From CADEEN01 sp963816315 (GTDB lineage Bacteria; Pseudomonadota; Gammaproteobacteria; Burkholderiales; Burkholderiaceae_C), in contig CAWFJZ010000032.1 in NCBI GenBank assembly GCA_963816315.1, positions 1-64,000 on the forward strand: a stretch of 64,000 nucleotides of DNA, given 5' to 3'. The stretch's first letter is position 1; every line of letters begins with the position of its first letter. A program made the translations under genes and the position numbers. Shown piece by piece: positions 1 to 8,961 of the stretch. The notes under the pieces were generated by a model that saw only the letters and a list, made by a program, of their open reading frames with translations, was not told where the DNA came from and searched no databases.

Positions 1-2063
1 CGTCAAGACCGACGAGGTGCGCGCTGAACTCGTGGCACATGCGCCCGAAGGCGTGTCGGCTGGCAAGGCGGTGTGGCTCGGCCTCGTCATCGAGCATGCG
101 CCGCATTGGCACACCTACTGGAAGAACCCCGGCGACTCGGGCTTGCCGACGACGCTGACGTGGCAGTTGCCTTCCGGCGTGTCAGCAGGCGAGATCGCGT
201 GGCCGACGCCGCAGCGCCTGCCGATCGGCCCGCTCGTCAACTACGGCTATGAAGGCAAGCTGCTGTTGCCGGTGCCCGTCGAAGTAGCCAGCGACTTCAA
301 GGGCGAGTCGCTGAACGTCAAGCTCAATGCGCAGTGGCTGGTCTGCAAGGACGTGTGCATTCCGCAGCAGGGCGAGTTCGCGCTGCGCGTGCCTGTGAAG
401 GCGACGACGGCGGCGCATGCGCGCGTTGTTCAACGCCGCGTGGGCGGCGCAGCCGAAAGACGCGGCCGATGCGAAGGTCAGCGCCGAGTTGGTCGATGAC
501 GCGAAGGTGATGCGTGTTGCCATCGGCGGACTGCCGGCGGCGCTGCAAGGCAAGGACTTGTCGTTTTTTTCCGAAGCGGCCGGCGTGATCGACCACGCGG
601 CGAAAGTCAAAGGCGCCTGGGAGGGCACGACTTGGCGCGCCGACGTGCCGATCTCGCCGCAGCGCTTCGAGAGCCCGTCGAAGATGCATGCGGTTCTCAC
701 TGCGCCCGGCCAGGCAGCCGGCACGCGCGTGGACATGAAGATTGCCGGCGCGTGGCCGGCGCTGACGCCGCCCGCGCCCGCGGCGATGCTCGAAACGTCA
801 TCGGCGTCCATGGCGCCGCCGCCGCCCGACTTTGGCTTCGGCGCTGCGTTGCTGTTTGCGTTCATCGGCGGCGCGCTGTTGAACCTGATGCCCTGCGTGT
901 TCCCGATCCTGTCTCTCAAGGTGCTCGGCTTTGCCGGCCATGCGCACAGCCGGCGCGCGCTGGTCGGCGGCGGCCTCGCCTACAGCGCCGGCGTCGTGCT
1001 GTCCTTCGTCGCGCTCGCAGCACTGCTGATCGCATTGCGCGCCGGCGGCGAGCAGATCGGCTGGGGCTTTCAGTTGCAGTCGCCGGGCTTCGTCGCCGCG
1101 CTCGCCGTGCTATTCACGATGATCGCGCTCAACCTCGCCGGCCTGTTCGAGTTCGGCACCGTGCTGCCGAGCGGCCTGGCATCGGCGCGCCTGCGCCATC
1201 CGCTGGCCGACAGCTTCCTCACCGGCGTGCTCGCCGTGGCCGTGGCCTCGCCGTGCACCGCGCCGTTCATGGGCGCCGCGCTCGGCTTTGCGTTCACGCT
1301 GCCGGCCGCGCAATCGCTGCTGTTGTTCGCCGTGCTCGGCCTGGGCATGGCGCTGCCGTACCTCGTTGATGAGCCGTGGCCCGCGGTCGCGCGCGCGATG
1401 CCCAAGCCCGGCGTGTGGATGGCCACCTTCAAGACGGTGATGGCGTTCCCGATGCTGGCCACCGTCGTCTGGCTGGTCTGGATCCTCGGCCAGCAGACCA
1501 GCATCGACGGCGCCGCTGCGCTGCTCGCCGTGCTGGTGGCGCTCGCGTTTGCGCTCTGGGCCTGGGGCCGCATCGACAGCACGCGGTTCGCGCGCGCGGC
1601 GTGGAGCACGCTCGGCGTGGTGCTGCTCGGCCTGTCGATCGCCTGGGCGCTGCCGACCTGGCGTGAGGCGCAAGCCGCGCCATCGGCTGCATCGGGCAGC
1701 ACCGAGCGCTGGCAAGCCTGGAGCCCCGAACGCGTGGCGGCGTTGAACGCCGAAGGGCGCACCGTGTTCGTCGATTTCACCGCCGCCTGGTGCGTGACCT
1801 GCCAGGTCAACAAGCGCTCGACCTTGAACGATGCGACGTTGATGGCCGAGATGGACACGGCGCGCGTGGCGCTGCTGCGCGCCGACTGGACGCGCCGCGA
1901 CGCCACCATCAGCAACGAGCTGTCACGCCTGGGCAGGAACGGCGTGCCGGTGTATGCGGTCTATCGACCGGGTCAGGCGCAGCCGACGCTGCTGCCCGAA
2001 CTGCTCAGCGTTTCAACCGTGCGCGACGCATTGGCGTTGCGAGCCAAGGAGTCGCCACAATGA
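1..2063 (+). CDS. dsbD: Thiol:disulfide interchange protein DsbD (5' partial, one frameshift)
   Basis: Membrane reductase that passes electrons from cytoplasmic thioredoxin to periplasmic thiol proteins. The window opens inside the gene. The first ~140 codons encode the periplasmic N-terminal domain, with its paired cysteines in VCKDVC. A membrane block follows with the two conserved cysteine motifs NLMPCVFP and SPCTAPFMG. The C-terminal thioredoxin-like domain carries WCVTC near 1790-1804. The reading frame shifts by one base near 415-425, in a run of alternating GC (residues ...TAAHA join ALFNAAW...). Both sides are otherwise well conserved, so an indel error is likely. The stop TGA overlaps the ATG of the next gene by 3 bases, which points to a two-gene unit for periplasmic redox control. 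Confidence 0.88.
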
Positions 2064-2662
2064 AGTTCTTGTTGTCTGCATTGGTGCTCGCCGCCGCGCC
2101 GGCATTCGCCGCCACCGCCATCGTCGGCCAACCCGCGCCGTCTTTCAGCGTCACCGACGCCAGCGGCAAGGCCGTGTCGCTCGCTGACTTCAGAGGCAAG
2201 ACCGTCGTCCTCGAATGGGTCAACCCCGGCTGCCCGTACGTGCGCAAGCATTACGACAGCGCCAACATGCAGGGCACGCAGAAGGGCGCGGCCGACAAGG
2301 GCGTGGTCTGGTTGTCGGTGAACTCCACCGCGCAAGGTCACTACGACTACAGGAAGCCGGCCGACATGGCGGCGTGGATGCAGTCGCAAAAGGCCGCCGC
2401 GACGCACACGCTGATCGACAGCGACGGCAAGATCGGCAAGGCCTACGGCGCGCGCACGACGCCGCACCTGTACATCGTCGATGCCAAGGGCACGCTCGCT
2501 TATGCCGGCGGCATCGACGACACGCCGAGCTCCAGTCCGGCCGATGTGAAGACGGCGAAGAACTACGTCAACGCGGCGCTCGGCGAGCTGCAGGCCGGCA
2601 AGCCGGTGACGCAGGCGACGACGCGGCCGTATGGGTGTTCGGTGAAGTATTCGGACGGCTGA
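2060..2662 (+). CDS. Periplasmic redoxin/AhpC-TSA family protein
   Basis: Predicted 200-residue exported thioredoxin-fold protein. It begins with a signal peptide (MKFLLSALVLAAAPAFA). The body has a redoxin profile: GQPAPSFSVTDASGK, a VVLEWVNPGCPYVRKHY active-site segment, and the cis-proline region ARTTPHLYIVD. Only one cysteine is present at the active site (PGCPYV), so it resembles peroxiredoxin-like or bacterioferritin-comigratory proteins more than a CXXC thioredoxin. A further cysteine lies near the C terminus (YGCSVKY). The ATG overlaps the dsbD stop (ATGA), so the two are probably translated together and this protein may be a DsbD client. The exact substrate is not known. Confidence 0.8.
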   Translation: MKFLLSALVLAAAPAFAATAIVGQPAPSFSVTDASGKAVSLADFRGKTVVLEWVNPGCPYVRKHYDSANMQGTQKGAADKGVVWLSVNSTAQGHYDYRKPADMAAWMQSQKAAATHTLIDSDGKIGKAYGARTTPHLYIVDAKGTLAYAGGIDDTPSSSPADVKTAKNYVNAALGELQAGKPVTQATTRPYGCSVKYSDG

Positions 2663-2676
2663 CAAAACCGTTCGGG

Positions 2677-2702
2677 CTGAGCTCGTCGAAGGACGAGCTC
2701 AG
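2677..2702. terminator. Perfect 11-bp inverted repeat between convergent genes
   Basis: CTGAGCTCGTC at 2677-2687 and GACGAGCTCAG at 2692-2702 form a perfect hairpin with loop GAAG. It lies between the stop of the redoxin gene and the stop of glpD, so it could end transcription from both sides. It has no U-tract. The left half (CGTTCGG then CTGAGCTCGTCGAAG) recurs at 24492-24515 with one base changed, so this is a copy of a dispersed palindromic repeat. Confidence 0.6.
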
Positions 2703-2714
2703 GGCGAGCCGGGA

Positions 2715-4331
2715 TCAAGGCAAGCGCAGGTACTGCGCCGCCAGCGCTTCGAACGATGCTTGCGAAGCCGCAGCGTCGAAGCCGGAGCCGAGTTCTTCAG
2801 CCAGGATCGTCGCCACTGCATTCGCTTGACCCGCAGCCTCGGCCGCATTGAGAAACAGCAACCGGCAGCGCCGCGCCAACACGTCTTCGACGCTGTGCGC
2901 CATCTCGTGCCGCACCGCAAAGCGCACCATCGCTTCTGACAGGCCGCCCTCGCCGTCGCGCCACAGCCAACGATCGGCGCCGGGCAGGCTGCGCAGCACA
3001 TCGACTTCACTGCCGTACCCATGCTCGCCGGGTGGCGCCGTCAGCGACACATGCGCCGTGGCCAGCGCGCCGACCAGCGGCAAATTCACCGTAACGCCGC
3101 CGGCGCGGCGCGGCAGCAACTGGCGATCGAAGCAACGTTCCAGCACGTCTTCTGCCATCGCGCGGTATGTCGTCCACTTGCCTCCCGTCACGGTGACCAT
3201 GCCCGAGCGGCCGACGAGCACCGTGTGCTCGCGCGACAACTGCTTGGTGCCGGCTACCGAAGGGCCGTCTTCGTCGGCCCGGCCATCGTCGCCGCCCGGC
3301 TTCACCAACGGACGCAGCCCCACCCACACCGAGCGCACGTCGGGCCGCGTCGGCGCCTTCGACAGGTAGCGCGCCGACTCGCGCAGGATGAACGCCACTT
3401 CGTCCTTGAACGGCGCCGGCTCGCGCACGACATCGTCGCGCGGCGTGTCGGTCGTGCCGAGGATCGTCTTGCCGAGCCATGGCACGGCGAACAGCACGCG
3501 GCCGTCTTCGGTCTTCGGCACCAGCAGCGCATGCGTGCCGGGCAGGAACGATCGATCGACGACCAGGTGCACGCCCTGGCTCGGCGCGACGATGCCGGGT
3601 TTCTTCGCCGCACCTTCTTCGCGGTCCATGTCGCGGATGTCATCGACCCAGACGCCGGTGGCATTGACGACGCATTTGGCGGCGATGCGCAATTCGGCGC
3701 CGCCGATCGCATCGCGCGCCGTCACGCCCACCACCTTGCCGTTCTCGCGAATCAGCGACGTCACCGGGCAATGGTTGAGCACGACCGCGCCCTTGCTCGC
3801 CGCGGTGCGCGCAAGCGCGACGGCAAGCCGCGCATCGTCGAACTGCCCGTCCCAGTACTTGACGCCGCCCGACAGGCCGCGCATCTGCACGTTCGGCAAG
3901 AGCTCGCGCGTGCGCGAAGCCGACAAGAACTCGGTGTCGCCCAGGCCGCGTGAGCCGGCGAGCGCGTCGTACATCTTCAGGCCGACGCCATAGAAAGGCG
4001 CCTCCCAGATCTTGTATGTCGGCATCACGAAGGCCAGCGGCTGCGCGAGATGCGGCGCGTTGCGCAGCAAGGTCGCGCGCTCGTGCAGCGCCTCGCGCAC
4101 CAGCGACACATTGCCCTGCGCGAGATAGCGCACACCGCCGTGCACGAGTTTCGTCGCGCGCGAACTCGTGCCCTTGGCGAAGTCTTCGGCTTCGAGCAAC
4201 ACGACCGAAAAGCCGCGCGCGGCAGCGTCGAGCGCGACACCGCAGCCAGTGGCGCCGCCGCCGATGACGGCGAGGTCGAAGGTGCGGCCCGACGACAGTG
4301 CTGCGAGCGCCGTGGCACGCATGTCGTTCAA
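2715..4331 (-). CDS. glpD: Aerobic glycerol-3-phosphate dehydrogenase
   Basis: FAD-dependent, membrane-associated enzyme that oxidises sn-glycerol 3-phosphate to dihydroxyacetone phosphate and feeds electrons to quinone. The 538-residue protein has the N-terminal FAD dinucleotide fold (VIGGGATGCGVALDAAARG) and the family motif SSRATKLVHGGVRYL. A GGKWTTYRAMAED segment near the end of the oxidoreductase domain is followed by the helical C-terminal DAO_C domain. The start used is TTG at 4331, whose bases overlap the TGA of the upstream SDR gene (TTGA), giving translational coupling. An in-frame ATG at 4322 is the alternative. Finding glpD at the end of a sugar-oxidation operon is unusual; a triose or glycerol product may link them, but that is inference. 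Confidence 0.9.
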   Translation of the reverse strand: MNDMRATALAALSSGRTFDLAVIGGGATGCGVALDAAARGFSVVLLEAEDFAKGTSSRATKLVHGGVRYLAQGNVSLVREALHERATLLRNAPHLAQPLAFVMPTYKIWEAPFYGVGLKMYDALAGSRGLGDTEFLSASRTRELLPNVQMRGLSGGVKYWDGQFDDARLAVALARTAASKGAVVLNHCPVTSLIRENGKVVGVTARDAIGGAELRIAAKCVVNATGVWVDDIRDMDREEGAAKKPGIVAPSQGVHLVVDRSFLPGTHALLVPKTEDGRVLFAVPWLGKTILGTTDTPRDDVVREPAPFKDEVAFILRESARYLSKAPTRPDVRSVWVGLRPLVKPGGDDGRADEDGPSVAGTKQLSREHTVLVGRSGMVTVTGGKWTTYRAMAEDVLERCFDRQLLPRRAGGVTVNLPLVGALATAHVSLTAPPGEHGYGSEVDVLRSLPGADRWLWRDGEGGLSEAMVRFAVRHEMAHSVEDVLARRCRLLFLNAAEAAGQANAVATILAEELGSGFDAAASQASFEALAAQYLRLP

Positions 4332-5110
4332 GTCACCACCGACTGCTGTGCGATCCCGCCGTCAACGAGCACATGCTGCCCCGTCATGCCATCACTGTCG
4401 TCCGCGGCCAGAAACAACGTCGCCCGCGCCACATGCCCTGGGTCCAAGCGGAACTTCAAGCACTGCGCATCCAGAAACTCCTTGTCCGCCGCCGGATCGC
4501 GGTGCAACGTGGTCTGGCGGTCGGTGACGATCGCGCCGGGCACGAGCGCATTGACGCGGATGTTGCGTGCACCGAGTTCGCGCGCCAGCGTGCGCGTCAG
4601 GCCGAGGATGCCGGCCTTGGCCGTCGTGTAGCCGACGAGGTTCGGCCGGCCGCGCATCCAGCTCACCGAGCCCATGTTGACGATGCTGCCGCCGCCCGCC
4701 CTTTCCATACCCGACGCCACCGCTTGGATGGCGAAGAAGTAGTGCTTGAGATTGAGCGCGATGCGCTCGTCCCAGAACTCGCTCGTCACGTCTTCCATCT
4801 TGTGCCGGTCGTCGCGGCCGGCGTTGTTGATCAGCACGCGGATCGGGCCGACTTCTGCGGCCACGCGCGCGAGCAAGGCCTGGTAAGCCGACACGTCGCG
4901 CACATCGCAAGCGCCGTACCACGGTGCAGCGTGCCCCGCTTTCGTCAGCTCGTCGATCAGCGGCGTGCCGCCGTCCGGCTTTGTTCCGCAGAACGCGACC
5001 TTCGACCCCTGTGCCACAAACCCGCGCACGAGTTCAGCGCCGATGCCGGAGCTGCCGCCGGAGATGAAGACGATACGGTCGCGCAGTGAGGGGTAGAGCG
5101 TGTAGGTCAT
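4328..5110 (-). CDS. SDR-family dehydrogenase, probable sugar 1-dehydrogenase
   Basis: A 260-residue classical short-chain dehydrogenase/reductase. It shows the NAD(P) motif SGGSSGIG, the NNAG motif, catalytic Ser (GSVSW) and YxxxK (YTTAK), and the C-terminal AxFLAADDSDGMTGQ segment. Family members in the same context (next to a lactonase, an IlvD/Edd dehydratase and an HpcH aldolase) oxidise aldoses such as L-arabinose or D-galactose to the lactone; here that role is inferred from context. The start is ATG 5110, where SDR similarity begins; a longer upstream extension is arginine-rich and lacks similarity. It lies 8 bases after the mutarotase-lactonase gene and overlaps glpD. Confidence 0.8.
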   Translation of the reverse strand: MTYTLYPSLRDRIVFISGGSSGIGAELVRGFVAQGSKVAFCGTKPDGGTPLIDELTKAGHAAPWYGACDVRDVSAYQALLARVAAEVGPIRVLINNAGRDDRHKMEDVTSEFWDERIALNLKHYFFAIQAVASGMERAGGGSIVNMGSVSWMRGRPNLVGYTTAKAGILGLTRTLARELGARNIRVNALVPGAIVTDRQTTLHRDPAADKEFLDAQCLKFRLDPGHVARATLFLAADDSDGMTGQHVLVDGGIAQQSVVT

Positions 5111-5118
5111 CGAGGCGC

Positions 5119-6945
5119 TCACAACCTCGCAAAGTTCGCCGGCAAGCCCGCCACCTCGACGCGCAGTTGCAGCACGCAACCCGCCAGCGGCTCGCGCGCC
5201 AGTTCGTCGGCCGGCCGCTTCTCGCGCGCCGTCGTGATGTACAGCGTCTTCAAGTCGGCGCCGCCGAAGCACGGCATCGTCGGGCAGCGCACGGGCAATT
5301 TGATCTCATGCGTCTGCGTGCCGTCAGGCGCGATGCGCAGCAGCCGCGCGCCTTCGAACATCGCGCACCAGTAGTGGCCTTCGCTGTCCATCGCCGCGCC
5401 GTCGGGGCGGCCGCCGTAGGTCGTCAAATCCTGATCCGCGGTCTTCACGGCAAACTGCGCGAACACGCGCTGGTTCGAAATCGCGCCGCCGGCACGCTCG
5501 AAGTCGAAGGCGAACACGGTGTGCGCCTTGGTGTCGGACCAGTACATCGTGCGCGCGTCGGGGCTCCACGCCAGGCCGTTGCTGACCGTGATCTTGTCGG
5601 CCAGCTTGTCGAGCTTGCCGCCGGCGTAGCGGTACAGCGCCGCCTTGGGCTCGCGCGGCTCGTGGATCGTGCCGACCCACAGGCGGCCTTGTGCGTCGGC
5701 CTTGCCGTCGTTGAAGCGTTCGGTCTTCTCGTCATAGGGCGCATCCTGCAGCGGCTTGGATTGGCCGGTGGCGCTGTCGAAGCGCACGAGGCCGCTGCGC
5801 AGCGCGAGCAGCAGGCCGCCCTCCATCAGCGGCGCACAGCAGGCCACGTCGGTGTCGAACGGCCACTGCGTGTGCGCGCCGCTCGTCGGATCGAAGCGGT
5901 TCAGCGCGTGGCCGCGGATGTCACACCAGTACAGCACCTGCTCGGCCGGATGCCACAGCGGCGACTCGCCGAGCAGGCTCGGCGGCACGCACGAGCGACG
6001 TGATGTCAGCCCCTCGGTCGTCGAGACGCACGATCCCCGAGGGGATGCGGGCCGGCTCGGGAGCAGCCCAGCGCTCGGCCGCAAGCATGCGGCGGCAATC
6101 TCCAGCTTCATCCACGCCTCCATCGTCTCCGCCGCGCCGAGCGACACCAAGCCATGCGCGGCGGGGTCGGCCATGTGGATGGCGTTGCTGACATGGCTCA
6201 CCGGCTCGACGCAGAAGTAGTCGCTGCCCTGCGGCGTATAGACGACGAGGTACGGCAGCGACGACGTGATCGACACCGACAGCGCTTCGTCGCGCACGCG
6301 CGCCGCGCCCTGCCAGCCGTCGAAGCAGTGGTCGTAGTTCAAGTGCCGCGGCTCGCCGTCGATGCCGTTTTGCGCCACGCGGCGCGTCGGCAGGTGCGTC
6401 GATGGATCGGACTCCCAGCGCCCGCTGCACTCCACGTGCAGGCGGCTGCGGCTGCGCTTGGGGAAGTACGGGTGCCAGCCCAGGCCGACCGGCTGCGTGC
6501 GCGCGTCGATGTTGGTGAACTGCAGGCGCACCGTCAGCGCGTCGTCGGTCAGCTCGAAGCGCTGCATCAAATCGAAGGTGAACGGCCAGTGCGCGTCGCT
6601 GCGCTGCGTGCACATCAGCTCTGCGGAGTGGGCGTCTTGCTGCGTCACGCGCCACGGCTGCGTCCAGGCGCTGCCATGCAAGGAGTGCGGATAGTCGTCG
6701 CCGAAGTTGGCCGCGGTGGTGTGCTCGCGGCCGAGCCAGCGAAAGCGCTTGTAGCCCAGGCGGCCGGAGTACGGCGCCAGCGGAAAGCAGGCCGATTGGC
6801 GTGGCGCCTCGAGCGCGGCCGGCTCCACGCTGCGCAGCACCGGCGTGTCGCCATGCCAGAGTCCGGCGATTGAGCCGCCGAGATCGGGGCGCAACGCCAG
6901 GCGCAACGGGCCGGCGCGCAGTTCCAACGGGTTGTTTTGATTCAT
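5119..6945 (-). CDS. Fused aldose 1-epimerase / SMP-30 lactonase
   Basis: One 608-residue reading frame holds two enzymes. Residues ~1-290 form an aldose 1-epimerase (mutarotase) fold: FPLAPYSGRLGYKRF, DDYPHSLHGSAW, GLGWHPYFP, and the late acidic VEPVSHVSNA. Residues ~320-608 form an SMP-30/gluconolactonase beta-propeller: LLGESPLWHP, YWCDIRGHALNRFDP, ERFNDGKADAQGRLWVGT, ITVSNGLAWSPD and GGRPDGAAMDSEGHYW. Together they would equilibrate sugar anomers and open the lactone made by the SDR. Each half has its normal family length, and no stop lies in the ~30-codon junction. An internal GTG at 5988 would give a free 289-residue lactonase. Either this is a true fusion, or an epimerase stop was lost to an indel. 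The start is ATG 6945. Confidence 0.75.
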   Translation of the reverse strand: MNQNNPLELRAGPLRLALRPDLGGSIAGLWHGDTPVLRSVEPAALEAPRQSACFPLAPYSGRLGYKRFRWLGREHTTAANFGDDYPHSLHGSAWTQPWRVTQQDAHSAELMCTQRSDAHWPFTFDLMQRFELTDDALTVRLQFTNIDARTQPVGLGWHPYFPKRSRSRLHVECSGRWESDPSTHLPTRRVAQNGIDGEPRHLNYDHCFDGWQGAARVRDEALSVSITSSLPYLVVYTPQGSDYFCVEPVSHVSNAIHMADPAAHGLVSLGAAETMEAWMKLEIAAACLRPSAGLLPSRPASPRGSCVSTTEGLTSRRSCVPPSLLGESPLWHPAEQVLYWCDIRGHALNRFDPTSGAHTQWPFDTDVACCAPLMEGGLLLALRSGLVRFDSATGQSKPLQDAPYDEKTERFNDGKADAQGRLWVGTIHEPREPKAALYRYAGGKLDKLADKITVSNGLAWSPDARTMYWSDTKAHTVFAFDFERAGGAISNQRVFAQFAVKTADQDLTTYGGRPDGAAMDSEGHYWCAMFEGARLLRIAPDGTQTHEIKLPVRCPTMPCFGGADLKTLYITTAREKRPADELAREPLAGCVLQLRVEVAGLPANFARL

Positions 6946-7004
6946 GCGTTTGACCTGTGCAGATGCCGACGACGCCTGCATCCTAACGACATGGCGCGGG
7001 CGCC

Positions 7005-8126
7005 TCACCAGCCCGCAGGCAAGACTTCCGACAGCGCAACGACGCGACCTTCGTCGATGCTCTTGTGCGCGGCCAAGCCGGTGGCGACGGCGCGCAGGCC
7101 TTCTTCGAGCGGAATTTCCGGCGGCAGCCCGTTGCGCACCGCGTGCGCGAAGCGCTGGTGCTCGATGTAGCTGGCGCCGAAATGCTGGCCGAGGTATTTG
7201 ATGTTGGTGTCGCGGATCTGGCGCACGGCCACGCCCTTGGCGGTGCCCGATGGCTGGCCCCAGACTTCGCGCCGGCCCCAATCCTCACGCCGGCCATAGC
7301 GCAGCACGCCCGAGGGCAGCAGCGATTCGAGCTTGCCTTCGGCGCCGACGATGATGACGTGCTCGTTGTCGATCGAGTTCTCGGCGAACATGCACAGGTC
7401 GAGCGATCCACGCGCGCCCGACGGGTACTCGACGATGACGTAGGCGCTGTCGAGGATGTCGGGGGTCTTGCCGCCGACCTTTTCATCGAGGTGGTTGACG
7501 CGCTGGCCGCCCGACGCGAACACGCGCAACGGCTTCTCCTTCAAGATGAAATCCATCAGGTTGAAGTAGTGGCAGCACTTCTCGACCAGCGTGCCGCCCG
7601 TGTTGGCGGAAAAGCGGTTCCAGTCGCCCACCTTCGGATAGAACGGCTCGCGGTGTTCGCGCACCGCCACCTGGTGCAGCGTGCCGACGCCGCCGTCGTG
7701 CGCGATGCGGATCATCTCGGCCACCGGCGGCATGTAGCGGTATTCCTGCGCCACCCAGGCGATGGCCTTGCGGTTTCTGGCCGACGCCATCATCTCGACG
7801 CCGTCGGCCATCGTCGTCACCAGCGGCTTCTCGCACAGGAGGTGCAAGTCGGTGGCGAGCGCGTCGCGCATGACGTCGATGTGGGTGAAGTTCGGGCTGG
7901 CGACGATGACCGCGTCGCACAGGCCGCTCTTCAGCAATTCGCCGTGGTGTTCGAACAGCTCGACGCGGCCGTCCAGCAATGCCGCCGCCTGCTCGCGGCT
8001 CGCCGCTGTCGGGTCCGCTATCGCGGTGACCACGCCGCCGCCGACACCAGCAAGGGCGCGGATGTTCTCGATGTGCTCGCGGCCCATGCTGCCGCAGCCG
8101 ACGATGCCGTAGCGCAGGGCCCTCAT
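7005..8126 (-). CDS. Gfo/Idh/MocA family oxidoreductase
   Basis: A 373-residue NAD(P)-dependent oxidoreductase. The N-terminal Rossmann fold reads YGIVGCGSMGREHIENIRAL. It is followed by VIVASPNFTH and the family signature CEKPL (LLCEKPLVTT). The C-terminal alpha/beta domain contains GGTLVEKCCHYFNLMDF, matching the catalytic region of sugar and inositol dehydrogenases. The ATG overlaps the stop of the aldolase gene (TGATG). In this operon it could oxidise a sugar or sugar acid as an alternative entry step; the substrate cannot be read from sequence. Confidence 0.83.
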   Translation of the reverse strand: MRALRYGIVGCGSMGREHIENIRALAGVGGGVVTAIADPTAASREQAAALLDGRVELFEHHGELLKSGLCDAVIVASPNFTHIDVMRDALATDLHLLCEKPLVTTMADGVEMMASARNRKAIAWVAQEYRYMPPVAEMIRIAHDGGVGTLHQVAVREHREPFYPKVGDWNRFSANTGGTLVEKCCHYFNLMDFILKEKPLRVFASGGQRVNHLDEKVGGKTPDILDSAYVIVEYPSGARGSLDLCMFAENSIDNEHVIIVGAEGKLESLLPSGVLRYGRREDWGRREVWGQPSGTAKGVAVRQIRDTNIKYLGQHFGASYIEHQRFAHAVRNGLPPEIPLEEGLRAVATGLAAHKSIDEGRVVALSEVLPAGW

Positions 8127-8947
8127 CAGTAGCCGCCCGGGTGCGTCTGCGTGCCGCCGGACAGCGTGTGCACATGCGTCTCGCCGTCGGCCGTGGTCAG
8201 CGCCTTCACCGCCGCCTGCGCACCGCGCATCAACAGGCCGAGGTCGGATGCGATCGCCACGTAGTCGAACCCCATCGCGCGGTACTGCACGACCAATTCC
8301 GGCGTGCCGCCGACGGTGCCGACCGGTTTGCCCGCCGCCTTGCAGCGCCGCGCCGCATCGGCCATGACCTTCATCACCTCGGGGTGCGTCAGGGCGCCGA
8401 CATGGCCCATGCTCGCCGACAGATCGGCCGGGCCGAGGAACAGCGCATCGACGCCGGGCACCGCGGCAATGGCTTCGAGCTGCGCCACGGCCTGCGGTGT
8501 TTCGAGCTGCACGATCACGCCCATCGACTTGCCGGCGGTCTTGAAGTAGTCGGGCGCGGTGCCGAACTTCGACGCGCGGCTCATGCCGGCCAGGCCGCGC
8601 ATGCCTTCGGGCGGGTAGCGCGTGGCGGCCACCGCGCGGCGCGCCTCGTCGGCGTTCTGCACGAAGGGGAAGAGCAGCGTCTGCGCGCCGGCGTCGAGCA
8701 CGCGCTTGACGGTGACGGTGTCGTTCCACGGCACGCGCACGATCGGCACCATCTTCGTGTTGCCGACCGCTTGCAGCAAGTGGATCACTTCCATCATGTC
8801 CAGCGGCGTGTGCTCCATGTCGATCACGCCCCAGTGGAAGCCGGCGTGGCCGACCGCTTCGGCCACCAGCGGGCTGGCGGACATGACCCACGTGCCGAGC
8901 GGCGCGGTCGCGCCCGAGGCGCGGATCAGTTGGCAGAAGGGATTCAT
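8126..8947 (-). CDS. HpcH/HpaI-type 2-keto-3-deoxy acid aldolase
   Basis: A 273-residue class II aldolase of the HpcH/HpaI family, which cleaves 2-keto-3-deoxy sugar acids to pyruvate plus an aldehyde. Motifs seen are GTWVMSASPLVAEAVGHAGFHWGVIDMEHTP, PIVRVPWND, the metal-binding glutamate in VIVQLETPQAV, and LFLGPADLSASMGH. The start is ATG 8947; upstream translation gives only low-complexity Arg/Ala sequence. It lies 14 bases after the dehydratase and overlaps the Gfo/Idh gene by one base. It would act on the product of the IlvD/Edd dehydratase encoded just before it. Confidence 0.86.
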   Translation of the reverse strand: MNPFCQLIRASGATAPLGTWVMSASPLVAEAVGHAGFHWGVIDMEHTPLDMMEVIHLLQAVGNTKMVPIVRVPWNDTVTVKRVLDAGAQTLLFPFVQNADEARRAVAATRYPPEGMRGLAGMSRASKFGTAPDYFKTAGKSMGVIVQLETPQAVAQLEAIAAVPGVDALFLGPADLSASMGHVGALTHPEVMKVMADAARRCKAAGKPVGTVGGTPELVVQYRAMGFDYVAIASDLGLLMRGAQAAVKALTTADGETHVHTLSGGTQTHPGGY

Positions 8948-8961
8948 CGCGTGGCCCTCAC

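Noticed and set aside
6946..7281. N-terminal extension of the mutarotase-lactonase frame
   Set aside because: Low-complexity Arg/Ala text overlapping the end of the Gfo/Idh gene; family similarity begins at ATG 6945.
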